DNA of 64,000 nucleotides. It comes from an uncultured Collinsella sp. Lineage in GTDB: Bacteria; Actinomycetota; Coriobacteriia; Coriobacteriales; Coriobacteriaceae. Below the pieces are notes generated by a model. It saw only the letters and a program-made list of their open reading frames with translations. It was not told the origin of the DNA and did not search any database. The translations under genes were made by a program, and so were the position numbers. The DNA lies in the NCBI GenBank assembly GCA_900757595.1, contig CAAEOL010000063.1, positions 1 to 64,000 on the forward strand. The letters run 5' to 3'. Numbering within the stretch: the stretch's first letter is position 1; every line of letters begins with the position of its first letter. Shown one piece after another: positions 15,008 to 25,096 of this stretch.

Positions 15008-16789
15008 ATGACGAGCACCGGAATCGATGAGAAGTTCATGTGTGAGGCGCTGGCGGAGGCGCGTGCCGCCGCGGCGGTGGGCGAGGTGCCGATCGGTGCC
15101 GTAGTGGTGCGCGCGGGTGAGATTGTCGCGCGGGCGCATAATCGCCGCGAGCTCGACCAGGACCCTTCGGCGCATGCCGAGTTTGCGGCCCTATGCGCCG
15201 CCGCTCAGTCGCTCGGTCGTTGGCGCCTTTCCGATTGTACGGTCTACGTGACGCTCGAGCCCTGCTGCATGTGCGCGGGGCTTATGGTTAATGCGCGCGT
15301 GGGGCGCTGCGTGTACGGCGCGGCCGATGCTAAGGCGGGCGCTCTGGGGTCGCTATACGACCTCAATGCCGATTCGCGCCTGAATCATCGGTTTAATGTG
15401 ACGGCTGGGGTCTTGGCGGATGAATGCCGCGAGCTGCTGAGTAGCTATTTTGGCGGTCTGCGCGGGGCGGGCGGCGCTGATTGCGGTTGTGGGGCCAATC
15501 TTGACGCACACGCCGCTCACGCCGCAGCGTTTGCGGGTGCCGGTGAGGATGCTGGCGCGGCGGTTGACTTTGGTCCTGCGTGCCGCCGGCCCCGCCGTGT
15601 GCTGCTGGCGATCGACTCCTTTAAGGGCAGCGTGTCGAGTGCGCAGGCGGAGGCGGCGGTTGCCGAAGGCGTGCGCCGCGTTTGGCCCGATGCCCAGGTG
15701 GCCGCGTTGCCGCTGGCAGATGGTGGCGAGGGAACGCTCGATGCCGTTGCCGCATGCGGTGGCGAGCTTGTGACCTGTGAGGTGGCAGGTCCCTTGGGCA
15801 AGCGCGTGTCTGCCCGGATGCTGGTGGACGGCGAGCACGAGTCGGCTGTAATTGAGATGGCCGAGGCGGCGGGTATTGGGTATTCACCCTGCACGGAATC
15901 GGCGGCGCTGGTTGCTACAACCTATGGCGTGGGCGAGCTCATGCTTCGCGCAGTCCGTGCTGGGGCAAAGACTATCTATATTGGTCTGGGCGGCAGTGCC
16001 ACCAACGACGGTGGCGCCGGCATGCTGCAGGCGCTGGGCGCGCGTCTTGTCGATGACCGTGGCTGCGATATCGCGCCGGGGCTCGCGGGCCTTGAACACG
16101 TGGCGAGTATCGATTTGGCACCGGCGCTACGGGCACTGAATGGCGCTCGTATCGTTGTGCTTTCGGATGTCGAGAACCCACTCGTGGGGCGTCGCGGCGC
16201 GCTTGCGGTGTTCGGCGGACAGAAGGGTCTGCCGGCTGATGATGCCGAGGCACTTCACAGGTACGACAGTTGGATGGTCGGCTACGGCCGCCTGCTCGAT
16301 ACGGCGATTGCCGGAGCTCGAGCCCAGGGGTTGTTGCGCACACCTGAGGGCGCACGGACATTTGGCTCGGTGCTCGGCGTGCCCGGTGCCGGTGCCGCCG
16401 GCGGCCTGGGTGCCGCGCTGCTGGCGCTCGGCGCGGAGCTGCGTTCGGGCGTGGAGACGGTGCTCGATCTGATTGGGTTTGACGAGCGCGTGCGCGATGT
16501 CGACCTGGTCATAACGGGCGAGGGCAATATGGACGAGCAATCCGCCGCCGGCAAAGCGCCGGTGGGTGTGGCTCGCCGCGCCAAGCGATATGGCAAGCCG
16601 TTGGTCGCCGTCGTGGGCGGTCGCGCTGTCAACCTGGATGCGGTATATGGGCAGGGTATTGACTTGGTTTTGCCGATCTGCCGCAAGCCCATGGACCTGG
16701 AGCGGGCACTCGATTCGCAAGAAGCCACAACCAACCTCATCTGTGCCGGCGAGTCTGTTGCGCGAGCCTACGACCTCGGCCGCATCTAG
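15008..16789 (+). CDS. Fusion protein: tRNA adenosine deaminase (TadA) - glycerate kinase
   Basis: 593 aa from the ATG at 15008 with GGGGAGG upstream. Residues ~5-150 are TadA, which makes inosine 34 of tRNA-Arg: zinc ligand and proton shuttle HAEFAAL (H56, E58) and PCCMCAG (C86, C89), all intact. After an Ala/Gly-rich linker (~150-195), residues ~196-593 form a complete GlxK-type glycerate 2-kinase: AIDSFKGSVSS, PLADGGEGTLDA, GLGGSATNDGGAGMLQALGA, VPGAGAAGGLGAAL, ITGEGNMDEQS and GKAPVGVARRAK. The frame is unbroken across the join. Separate enzymes are normal for both activities, so a fusion of tRNA editing to glycerate metabolism is unusual. tRNA-Ser lies immediately upstream on the other strand. 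Confidence 0.9.
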   Translation: MTSTGIDEKFMCEALAEARAAAAVGEVPIGAVVVRAGEIVARAHNRRELDQDPSAHAEFAALCAAAQSLGRWRLSDCTVYVTLEPCCMCAGLMVNARVGRCVYGAADAKAGALGSLYDLNADSRLNHRFNVTAGVLADECRELLSSYFGGLRGAGGADCGCGANLDAHAAHAAAFAGAGEDAGAAVDFGPACRRPRRVLLAIDSFKGSVSSAQAEAAVAEGVRRVWPDAQVAALPLADGGEGTLDAVAACGGELVTCEVAGPLGKRVSARMLVDGEHESAVIEMAEAAGIGYSPCTESAALVATTYGVGELMLRAVRAGAKTIYIGLGGSATNDGGAGMLQALGARLVDDRGCDIAPGLAGLEHVASIDLAPALRALNGARIVVLSDVENPLVGRRGALAVFGGQKGLPADDAEALHRYDSWMVGYGRLLDTAIAGARAQGLLRTPEGARTFGSVLGVPGAGAAGGLGAALLALGAELRSGVETVLDLIGFDERVRDVDLVITGEGNMDEQSAAGKAPVGVARRAKRYGKPLVAVVGGRAVNLDAVYGQGIDLVLPICRKPMDLERALDSQEATTNLICAGESVARAYDLGRI

Positions 16790-17020
16790 AAAAGTAGTCT
16801 TTTTGCACTTCAGGTGTTGACGCTGTCATTCATGTGCCATTAGTAGATTGCTCTTCGTTCAGTTGTTCGCCAATTAATCCTGCCAATTAATTACCATTTC
16901 GGGCGAAGACGTGGATTATCTCCATGATGGGCCTCTTTGGGCATAATGTTGTCTTTAACTGTCCTTAATCAATAGATCGCTCTTGGGAAGAGAAGGCGAC
17001 ACCAGAGGGGGAGAAGGGAA
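16790..17020 (+). promoter_or_regulatory. Upstream region of the giant adhesin
   Basis: 231 bp, AT-rich compared with its flanks. Two CCAATTAAT repeats (16870-16878, 16883-16891) are spaced by 13 bp and could be protein-binding sites. CATAAT near 16939 is a possible -10. No gene is seen. Confidence 0.35.
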
Positions 17021-20000
17021 TTGGAGAGGAAAGTTTTCGGCGGGGGGCAGAGAGTCGCTGCTCTCTGCCTTGCGCTGGTTCTCGGCTTCGGATGTTTATC
17101 CGTTGGCGCGACGGCCGGTGCCGCATATGCGGCACCGGCATCGCGGACTGCGTATACTGCGGATGAGTTTGAGATCACCCAGGACGGCGTGACCTATTCG
17201 TGCGAGACCACGGATAAGGGCACGGCGGAAATCACATGTATTGTTGCCGACGACAGCGTGACCGCGGTGAGTGTGCCCAGCTCCATCGAGCATGGTGGCC
17301 AGACCTACAAAGTCACCGAACTTTTTTTCTCGTCTGGTATCGTGGCCAAGAACGTTGAGCAGCTGACGCTCCCCGACACGCTCGAAAACGTGCGCGGATG
17401 GTATTTCCGGAAGTTCGTAAAGGTCAAGGAGCTCCATATCCCTGGCTCCATCAAGGACTTCAGTTGCACGCTGCAAAACGCCGGCTCGCTCGAAAAACTC
17501 TATTTCGATGAGGGCGTCGAGAAGATTAGCGCCAACTCGATGGTCACGGGCTGCAAAAACCTTTCGGAGATCGATCTCCCCTCCACCCTCAAAATGATTT
17601 CGGGCCCGAGCGCCTTCGGGGGGGCTACGGCCCTCACAGGCATCGAGTTTCCAAAAGATGTCGCCTTCGCCGACACCATAACGGGCGTGCTCAAAGGCTG
17701 CACGTCTCTGACAAGCGTGTCGTTGCCCGCTTCGGTTACGAAGATCCCCTCGCACATGTTTGACGGATGCACCTCTCTAACGTCCGTCACCGCGCTGAGC
17801 GAAATTGACTCCATCGGGGATGGGGCGTTTCAGAATTGCTCGAGTTTGACCGGCATCGATTTCCCGGGCACATTGACGAGCATCGGATCCTCTGCTTTCC
17901 AGGGGTGCGCCAGCCTGGTGAGCGTGCCCAATCTAAGCAAGGTGACAAACATGGGCTGGGGGGCTTTCTACAAGTGCAAAAAGCTGCGGGCGTCCGTGGA
18001 CCTGTCCTCGCTTCAGAGCGTTCCGGGCTATGCGTTCTGCTACGCGCCGGTTAAGATCGTGGGGCTTTGCGACAGCCTGCAGAGTATCGGTGACTGGGCC
18101 TTTATCTGGAGCAACGTCGCCGTCCAACTTCCCGAGACACTTGAGAAAATTGGCAACTACGCCTTCTATGGTGGCACGCTGCCGGAGCAGCTTTCCATTC
18201 CGGATTCCGTGACTTCCGTTGGCACGGCAGCCTTCTCGGGCGTAGATGGCGTGAAGGATGTGGCGATCGGGCGCGGCCTCACCGAAATACCCTCGCGTAT
18301 GTTTGACGACAGCACGGTTCAAAAGATCACAATCGAAAACAGCATGGACGACATCACCGGCTCGAATAACCTTCCGAGCTCTGGCGTCGATATCGTCTAC
18401 ACGCGCGAGTCCATCAAAGACAGCGTCGGCGGTACCGTGAGCGATGACAGCGCCAAGACCCTTCAGGATCTGGTCGACGAGGCCCCCGATGGCAAGGAAA
18501 CCGTCATCACCCTGAAAAAGCACGTGAAGCTCGGCTCCACGCTCACGATTCCTGCCGGGAAGATGATTCAGATCACGTCGGATGAGCCCCATACCATCTT
18601 GGCATCAAAGAATGGCGGCGTCTCCGTACTGGTCAATGTTGCCGAGAGGGCATCCCTCGAGCTATCGGGGAAAGTGTCCCTGAGTGGTCGCTACAACAAG
18701 GGCGCCATTATTTCTAGCAAGGGAGCAGTTGTGCTCTCTGACGAGGCCGTTGTGTGCGACGGCGCTGCGAACACCGTCAATACGGGTGTCATCGACGTGT
18801 CGGGAGACAAGGCTTCGCTTACCATGACGGGCGGCGTTATCGAGCAGTGCGAACTTAAGGACGCGTATTGCGGCGCTGTCCACGCGAAAGACGGCGCTCA
18901 TGTTGTCATGAAGGGCGGCGTTATCCGTAAGAATCACGTGTCTTTCTCCGCAGACGGCGATGGTAATTACCTTTCGTCTACCGGCATCATGCTGATGGGC
19001 GATGCCCACCTTGAGATGAGTAACGGCAGTATCGAGGATAACGCCGGCTATCAGGGCGGCGCGGTGGTCATGTACAGCGAGGCTCGTAACCAGAGAGCCT
19101 CCTTTGAGATGACCGGTGGTCAGCTTGTGCGCAACAGAGGCTATAAGCTTGGGAATCGAACTCCCTCCGGCGCAGTGCACGTCGAAGGGAATGCCGAGTT
19201 TACCCTCAAGGGCGGCAAGATCGAGGACAATATTGCGTATTCTGATGGCAAAGGCGGCGGAGTGTGCGTGGTCGATCGCGGCCTGCAGCAGGGTGGTAGG
19301 GACCATACCGCTTTCACTATGAAAGGTGGCTCCGTATCGGGTAACTCCGCTTCCGCCGGCGGAGGCATCTATACCTATTCAGATGACGTCAAGCTCAGTG
19401 CGGGCGAGATCAAGGACAATACTGCTCGGAATATGGGTGGCGGCGTATATAGCGAAGGCAACGAGTATCTCGTCTATAGCACGCTCCATATCGAAAACGC
19501 TCTCGTTGTTGATAACCATGCGAAAAAGCAGGGCGGCGGCATGTGGTTCTGCCCGACCGGAGATGCCAAGGTCTACGTCCAGAACGGTGGCCTGATCGCC
19601 AGGAACTCGGCCGATGAGGCGGGAGACGACCTCGTCTTCACCGGCTTCAAAGACGCCAAATACAAACTGACCTTGGCCAACCGCGCTCCGGGCGGCGGAA
19701 AGGTCAGCTGGTACAGAGACGGTGGGCTGTTTAACCCCGAAGGCACTTATGCGGAAACAAACACCGAAATCCCGCGATTCTCTCCCGACGGTGGCAACGG
19801 CGAGCCCCTGTCCTTTACCGACGCCACGCCGAACGTCGCGCTTAAATCTGTGATGAGCGAGGATGTGTATAACCTCGGCCGCGGTCAGACGTCGCTGACG
19901 ATCTCTGGCAATACGGCCGAGCGGGGAGGCGGCATCGGCGCCAACGGCGGTGTCATCATCGGCAAGTCCGAGAACATCGACATTCCCATCAAAAAGGTCT

Positions 20001-23000
20001 GGGAGAACCCCAGGATTCCCCATCCTAATAAGGTCAAAGTAAATCTCAAGAACGGCGATACCGTCATCGATTCGATCACCCTGAGCGAGTCCAACGACTG
20101 GAAGGGCGTCTTCTCCAACCTGCCCGCGGGCGCGCACTACACCGTGTCCGAGGACCCCGTCGAGGGCTATGACTCCGCGGTCACCGGCGACGCCGAGCGC
20201 GGCTTCACCGTGACCAACACCTCCACGGCCAAGGTCTCGGTGCCCGTCGAGAAGAAGTGGGTCGGCCCGGCGGCCGAGAAGGCCACCGTGCGCCTGCTCG
20301 CCGACGGGAAGGACACCGGCGAGTCGGCCGAGCTGTCGAAGTCCAATAGCTGGAAGCACTCCTTCGAGGGCCTGCCCAAGTACTCCAAGTCCGGCTCCGT
20401 GATCGACTACGCCGTGGCCGAGGTGCCCGTCGAGGGCTACAGCTCTAAGGTCACCGGCGACGCCGAGCACGGCTTCACCGTGACCAACACCGTGAAGACG
20501 GGCGAGCTCGACGTCTCCAAGGCCGTCGCGGCGCGCGAGGGCCTGGCGGTCGACGCGGACAAGACATTTGAGTTTGCGGTCGAGGCCACCGATGCCGCGG
20601 GCCACGGCGTGTCCGGCGCCTACGGTGACGCGACGTTCGAGGACGGCAAGGCGACCCTCAAGCTCAAAGATGGCCAGACGGCGAGGATCACGGGGCTGCC
20701 CGCGGGAACCGCCTACACGGTGACCGAACGTGCCGCCGATGGCTACAAGGCCGCGGTGAACGGAGCCGAGGGATCTAGGGCCGATGGCTCCATCTCGGCT
20801 GACCAGGTCTCCTCCGCCGCCTTCACCAACACCTTCGACCCCGCCCCCGCCACGGCGTCCGTCCCCGAGCTCACCAAGGTGCTCGCGGGCGGCCGCAAGC
20901 CCGGCCTCCAGGAGGGGGAGTTCGCCTTTGAGCTCTCCCTCGCCGACGGCGCGGGCAATGTTCTCGAGGGCTACCCAATCGAGGCGAAGAATGACAAGGA
21001 CGGCAAGGTTTCCTTTGGCGAGCTCAGCTTCACCAATCCGGGTGCCTACCACGCGACCGTGACCGAGAAGGCAAGCGGCGATGTCCTGATTGAGGGCGAT
21101 GCGCATGCCTACACCTTCGACATCACGGTGACTCAGACCGGTGCCGGCCTTAAGGCCGAGATCTCCAACGAGCGGGGCAAGAAGACCTTCACCAACACCT
21201 TCACGCCGCACGACAACACCAAGACCGTCACCAAGGCGGACGCCTCGGGTGCCAAGGTCAATGTGGATGGCAGGCTGGTGGGCGTGGGCGATACCCTCAC
21301 CTATACCATCGGCTGGGCCAATAACAGCGTCGATGACAGGGGCGCCGCGCAGGCGGCCGACGTGACGGTGACCGATGTCCTGCCCAAGGGCGTTGACTAC
21401 GTCGAGGGCTCTGCCGACGGCGCCGCCTACGACGCCGCGACGCGCACTCTTACCTGGTCGCTCGGCGAGCAGGCTGCGGGCGCCACGGGCACGCTCAGCT
21501 TTGACGTGAAGGTCTCCGCCGAAGCCGCCGTGGTCGACGACATCTCCAACACCGCCACGGTCAAGGTGGGGGAGAACGAATCCCAGACCAACACGACCCA
21601 CAACAGCGTGTCCCGCGAGGGCAGCATCACCGTCAAGAAGACGGTCGTCGGCGGCGACAGCCAGCGCGAGTTCGGCTTCACGGTCGCGCTGGCCGACAGG
21701 GACGGCGAGCCCGTCTCCGGCACCTTCGGCAAGGGCGAGGACGCCGTGACGTTTACGGACGGCAAGGCGACCTTCACGCTTAAGGACGGCGGGGAGAAGA
21801 CCATCGCCGGCCTGCCCGTGGGCGCGCGCTACGCCGTGACCGAGGATGCCGCCGAGGGCTACACGACTGCTGTTAACGGGGCTGACGGCTCCAAGGCCGA
21901 AGGCGCCGTGACCGAGGACGGCGCGACCGTCGCGTTCACCAACACGTACGGAACGGCCACCGAGGGCAGGGACGTCTCCACCGCGGGGCTCTTCACCAAG
22001 ACGCTCAAGGGACGCGACTGGGCGGAGGGCGACAGCTTCCAGTTCGCGCTCGCGGGCGAGGACGGCGCCCCCATGCCCGAGGGCTCTGCCGACGGCTCCA
22101 AGACCGTCAGCGTGACGGCCGCCGCCGGCACCAAGGCGGGCGATAGGGTCGCCTTCGACTTCGGCCCCATCCGCTACACGCTCGACGACATCAAGGACGC
22201 CGGGTTCGCCGAGGTCGGCGGCAAGCGCGTGCGCGCCAAGACCTTCACCTACACGGTGCGCGAGGTCAGGCCCGATGACGGCTCCGCCATCGCCGGTGTG
22301 GCCTACGACGGCCACGCCGCCACGATGACGGTGACCGTGACCGACGACGGCTCCGGCAACCTCACGGCCACGACGCCCGCAATCGCGCAGGCGAGCGGCG
22401 GCGACTTCGTCAACACCTACACGACCGAGCTCGACTACTCGGCCCGCGCGGGCGTGCGCCTGTCCAAGACGCTCTCCGGCCGCGCCATGGAGGCGGGGCA
22501 GTTCGCCTTCACCGTGACCGCGGACGCCGAGACGGCCGCCAAGCTCGGCCTCAAGACCGGCAAGGACGCCTACGCCGTGGCCGCTGCCGATGACGGTGCG
22601 GCCGACCTGGTCGACCTCATCGGCGGGACCGCGGGCAGCGACGTGAAGTTCACCGACGCCGATGCGGGCAAGACCTACAGCTTCACCGTTACCGAGACCA
22701 AGCTCGGCGGCGAGGGCTACACCAACGACACCGCGCCGCGCACGGTGACCATCGCGCCCGGCTACGACGCCGCGACGGGCAAGCTCACGGTCACGACCAC
22801 AGTTGCCAAGGACGGCGTCGAGGTCGCCCGCAGCGAGGTCTCCACGGCGGATGACGCCACGGCGACGCCTGCGTTCGTGACAGTCGCGTTCGAGAACTCC
22901 TACGAGGCCACCGGAATGCTCGGCGGCGAGGGCGGCGCGGCTATCAACGCCACCAAGACGCTGACGGGTCGCGCCGCGGCGGCGGGCGAGTTCTCGTTCT

Positions 23001-24778
23001 CCGTCCGCGATGCCCGGGGCAACGTGGTCGCGACCGCGACCAACCAGGCCTCCGGCGACGGCGAGGCCGCGGGACTTGCGTTCTCGCCTATTGCCTACAC
23101 TACTGACGCGCTCGAGCGGATGGCGGGAGACGGTACCGCCACCAAGGCCGCCGACGGCTCCTGGGTCATTCCCTATACCGTTTCCGAGGACGGTACGGAC
23201 CGGCTGCCTGCGGGCGTGACGGCGGCCACGTCGAGCTTCGGCATCACGGTCAAGGTGACCGATAACGGCAAGGGCGGGCTGGATGTGGCCGTGACCTACC
23301 CCGAGGGCTCCGACAGCACGCTGTCGTTTGTGAATGCCTATAGCGCCGGCGAGGCGAGGGTCGATCTCGCGGGCACCAAGACGCTGGCGCTTAGCCAAGC
23401 CGGACTCGGCCTCACGCAGGCCGACATTGCGGGCAAGTACACCTTTAAGATTGAGCCGCTGGACGGCGCGCCCGCGCCGATCGACGCCTCCGGCAAGACG
23501 GTGACCGAGGCGGCCAACGACGCCGCCGGTAACGTCGCGCTGGGCCACGTCACGTTTAAGCAGCCGAGCGACCTCGATGACGTCGAGATCGACGGCGGCG
23601 GCCTGCGCACCAAGACGTTCACCTACCGGGTGAGCGAGTCCGGTTCGGTCGACGGCGTGGTCAATGACGCGACGGCAACCAGGACCTTCATGGTCAGGGT
23701 GGTCGAGGACACCGCCGCGGGCACGCTTGTCGCGAAGGTCCTGCCCGCAGAGGGCACGCCCGAGGGCAGGGGCGCGTTCGAGTTCACCAACACCTACGGC
23801 GTGAACCCGACGCCGAGCTCCGTCACCGACCAGATCAAAGTGAGCAAGAAGCTCGAGGGCCGTGATTTGGCCGAGGGCGAGTTTGAGTTCCAGCTGGTCG
23901 AGATTGCCGCTGACGGCAGCGAGAGCGTCGTGGCGACGGGCAAGAACGCCGCCGACGGCACGGTCGCGCTCAGCCCCGTCACCTACACCGCGCCCGGCAC
24001 GCACGGCTACGAGCTGCGCGAGGTCGCCGGCACGGCGGGCGGCGTGACGTACGACAAGACGACGTACCGCGTGCGCACGACGGTCACCGATGCCAAAAAC
24101 GGCACGCTCGCCGTCAAGCACGAGCTCATGGATGCCGAGGGCAATCCCACGGGCGACGACTCGGTGACGTTCACCAACGGCTACGAGGCCGCACCTGTCA
24201 CCCTCAGGCTGGGCGCCGCCAAGGTGCTCAAGGGCGCCGAGCTCAAGGCGGGCCAGTTTGGCTTTGAGCTCAAGGGCCGGGACGGCAAGGTCATGTCGAC
24301 CGCCAAGAATACCGCCGACGGCAGCGTCGTGTTCGATGCGCTGACCTTCAAGCGGGCCGGCACCTACACCTTCACGGTGAGCGAGGTCGACGACGGCCAG
24401 GCGCATGTGACCTACGACAAGGCGGTGCACAAGATCGTCGTCACGGTGAGCGACGAGGCAGCAGGCGGCACCAAGACGGGCTACCTGTCGGCGAAGGTCT
24501 CCTACGAGGGCGACGCCAACATGCCGCCGGTCTTCACCAACAGCTACGTCGAGGAGCCCGGCACCCCCGAGAACCCCGAGAACCCCGGCACGCCGGGCGG
24601 CGGCTCGGGCGGCGGTTCCGATAACGGCTCCGGCGGAGGCTCCGGCGGCGACGGCTCCAAGGGCGGTATGCCCGACACCGGCGACCGCAGCCTGCCGGTT
24701 GAGGCGCTCGGCGCCATGGCCGGCATCGGCGCGCTGGCCGTCGCGGGTGGCGCGGTCCTGTACCGCAAGCGCCGCTAG
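17021..24778 (+). CDS. Giant wall-anchored adhesin (LRR, beta-helix, Cna-B/pilin-type stalk)
   Basis: 2585 aa from a TTG start with AGAAGGGA upstream. Signal peptide 1-~37. Residues ~60-450 are BspA-type leucine-rich repeats (units like LTSVSLPASVTKIPSHMFDG). Residues ~468-980 form a parallel beta-helix with repeated MTGG/MKGG turns. From ~987 come two Cna-B-like domains (each ending GFTVTNT), two further SpaA-like domains (~1161-1274, ~1531-1644), one DUF11-like domain (~1397-1527) and seven pilin isopeptide-type domains opening as KTLxGR or similar (~1277, 1647, 1806, 1967, 2109, 2267, 2391). A Gly/Ser linker, MPDTGD (2550-2555), a hydrophobic helix and KRR end it. Inferred role: sortase-anchored adhesin with an isopeptide-locked stalk displaying N-terminal binding domains. 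GC content and third-position bias rise sharply at about 20080. Confidence 0.93.
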   Translation: MERKVFGGGQRVAALCLALVLGFGCLSVGATAGAAYAAPASRTAYTADEFEITQDGVTYSCETTDKGTAEITCIVADDSVTAVSVPSSIEHGGQTYKVTELFFSSGIVAKNVEQLTLPDTLENVRGWYFRKFVKVKELHIPGSIKDFSCTLQNAGSLEKLYFDEGVEKISANSMVTGCKNLSEIDLPSTLKMISGPSAFGGATALTGIEFPKDVAFADTITGVLKGCTSLTSVSLPASVTKIPSHMFDGCTSLTSVTALSEIDSIGDGAFQNCSSLTGIDFPGTLTSIGSSAFQGCASLVSVPNLSKVTNMGWGAFYKCKKLRASVDLSSLQSVPGYAFCYAPVKIVGLCDSLQSIGDWAFIWSNVAVQLPETLEKIGNYAFYGGTLPEQLSIPDSVTSVGTAAFSGVDGVKDVAIGRGLTEIPSRMFDDSTVQKITIENSMDDITGSNNLPSSGVDIVYTRESIKDSVGGTVSDDSAKTLQDLVDEAPDGKETVITLKKHVKLGSTLTIPAGKMIQITSDEPHTILASKNGGVSVLVNVAERASLELSGKVSLSGRYNKGAIISSKGAVVLSDEAVVCDGAANTVNTGVIDVSGDKASLTMTGGVIEQCELKDAYCGAVHAKDGAHVVMKGGVIRKNHVSFSADGDGNYLSSTGIMLMGDAHLEMSNGSIEDNAGYQGGAVVMYSEARNQRASFEMTGGQLVRNRGYKLGNRTPSGAVHVEGNAEFTLKGGKIEDNIAYSDGKGGGVCVVDRGLQQGGRDHTAFTMKGGSVSGNSASAGGGIYTYSDDVKLSAGEIKDNTARNMGGGVYSEGNEYLVYSTLHIENALVVDNHAKKQGGGMWFCPTGDAKVYVQNGGLIARNSADEAGDDLVFTGFKDAKYKLTLANRAPGGGKVSWYRDGGLFNPEGTYAETNTEIPRFSPDGGNGEPLSFTDATPNVALKSVMSEDVYNLGRGQTSLTISGNTAERGGGIGANGGVIIGKSENIDIPIKKVWENPRIPHPNKVKVNLKNGDTVIDSITLSESNDWKGVFSNLPAGAHYTVSEDPVEGYDSAVTGDAERGFTVTNTSTAKVSVPVEKKWVGPAAEKATVRLLADGKDTGESAELSKSNSWKHSFEGLPKYSKSGSVIDYAVAEVPVEGYSSKVTGDAEHGFTVTNTVKTGELDVSKAVAAREGLAVDADKTFEFAVEATDAAGHGVSGAYGDATFEDGKATLKLKDGQTARITGLPAGTAYTVTERAADGYKAAVNGAEGSRADGSISADQVSSAAFTNTFDPAPATASVPELTKVLAGGRKPGLQEGEFAFELSLADGAGNVLEGYPIEAKNDKDGKVSFGELSFTNPGAYHATVTEKASGDVLIEGDAHAYTFDITVTQTGAGLKAEISNERGKKTFTNTFTPHDNTKTVTKADASGAKVNVDGRLVGVGDTLTYTIGWANNSVDDRGAAQAADVTVTDVLPKGVDYVEGSADGAAYDAATRTLTWSLGEQAAGATGTLSFDVKVSAEAAVVDDISNTATVKVGENESQTNTTHNSVSREGSITVKKTVVGGDSQREFGFTVALADRDGEPVSGTFGKGEDAVTFTDGKATFTLKDGGEKTIAGLPVGARYAVTEDAAEGYTTAVNGADGSKAEGAVTEDGATVAFTNTYGTATEGRDVSTAGLFTKTLKGRDWAEGDSFQFALAGEDGAPMPEGSADGSKTVSVTAAAGTKAGDRVAFDFGPIRYTLDDIKDAGFAEVGGKRVRAKTFTYTVREVRPDDGSAIAGVAYDGHAATMTVTVTDDGSGNLTATTPAIAQASGGDFVNTYTTELDYSARAGVRLSKTLSGRAMEAGQFAFTVTADAETAAKLGLKTGKDAYAVAAADDGAADLVDLIGGTAGSDVKFTDADAGKTYSFTVTETKLGGEGYTNDTAPRTVTIAPGYDAATGKLTVTTTVAKDGVEVARSEVSTADDATATPAFVTVAFENSYEATGMLGGEGGAAINATKTLTGRAAAAGEFSFSVRDARGNVVATATNQASGDGEAAGLAFSPIAYTTDALERMAGDGTATKAADGSWVIPYTVSEDGTDRLPAGVTAATSSFGITVKVTDNGKGGLDVAVTYPEGSDSTLSFVNAYSAGEARVDLAGTKTLALSQAGLGLTQADIAGKYTFKIEPLDGAPAPIDASGKTVTEAANDAAGNVALGHVTFKQPSDLDDVEIDGGGLRTKTFTYRVSESGSVDGVVNDATATRTFMVRVVEDTAAGTLVAKVLPAEGTPEGRGAFEFTNTYGVNPTPSSVTDQIKVSKKLEGRDLAEGEFEFQLVEIAADGSESVVATGKNAADGTVALSPVTYTAPGTHGYELREVAGTAGGVTYDKTTYRVRTTVTDAKNGTLAVKHELMDAEGNPTGDDSVTFTNGYEAAPVTLRLGAAKVLKGAELKAGQFGFELKGRDGKVMSTAKNTADGSVVFDALTFKRAGTYTFTVSEVDDGQAHVTYDKAVHKIVVTVSDEAAGGTKTGYLSAKVSYEGDANMPPVFTNSYVEEPGTPENPENPGTPGGGSGGGSDNGSGGGSGGDGSKGGMPDTGDRSLPVEALGAMAGIGALAVAGGAVLYRKRR

Positions 24779-24790
24779 CGATGTGCACGA

Positions 24791-24823
24791 GTGGGGCGAA
24801 TCCATCCGATGGGTTCGCCCCAC
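24791..24823 (+). terminator. Terminator-like hairpin after the adhesin
   Basis: 16-bp arms GTGGGGCGAATCCATC/GATGGGTTCGCCCCAC with one mismatch and a very short loop. There is no T-tract; the -35 of the SRP RNA promoter follows directly. Confidence 0.65.
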
Positions 24824-24852
24824 TTGCCCTGCTGGACGGGAGCAGGTAAGAT
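24824..24852 (+). promoter_or_regulatory. Promoter of the SRP RNA
   Basis: TTGCCC (24824-24829), 17-bp spacer, TAAGAT (24847-24852), ending about 14 bp before the RNA's first paired bases. Confidence 0.55.
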
Positions 24853-24866
24853 ATACCGAGCGCCTA

Positions 24867-24969
24867 GCGCGTTCGATGGGTTCGGATGACGACATGTTCC
24901 GAATCTGGTCAGGTCCGGAAGGAAGCAGCCATAAGGAGCCTCTGTCGGGCATCCGAATCCATCGAGCGC
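24867..24969 (+). ncRNA. ffs: Small signal recognition particle RNA (4.5S type)
   Basis: The apical domain carries the universal signature GGTCAGGTCCGGAAGGAAGC followed by AGCCATAAGGAG. The closing stem GCGCGTTCGATGG/CCATCGAGCGC and TTCGGATG/CATCCGAA are all present. It partners with Ffh in co-translational membrane targeting. The end overlaps a GCGC stem followed by TTTTTT (to ~24983), a self-contained terminator. Confidence 0.95.
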
Positions 24970-24991
24970 ACGGGCGCTTTTTTGGTGCCGC

Positions 24992-25096
24992 GATGCGGTC
25001 CCGGTGCCGGCGGGCTGGTTGGTGTCTCGCTGGTCCTCGGCTTTGCCTGCGGGATCGCTCGACTACCAAACAGCCCGCCGGCACCGGGACCGCATC
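24992..25096. repeat. Long-arm inverted repeat after the SRP RNA
   Basis: Arms 24992-25017 and 25071-25096 are 26 bp and perfectly complementary, extending to 31 of 32 with the inner bases. The 53-nt centre contains no gene. A terminator is already present before it, so simple termination does not explain it. Confidence 0.88.
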
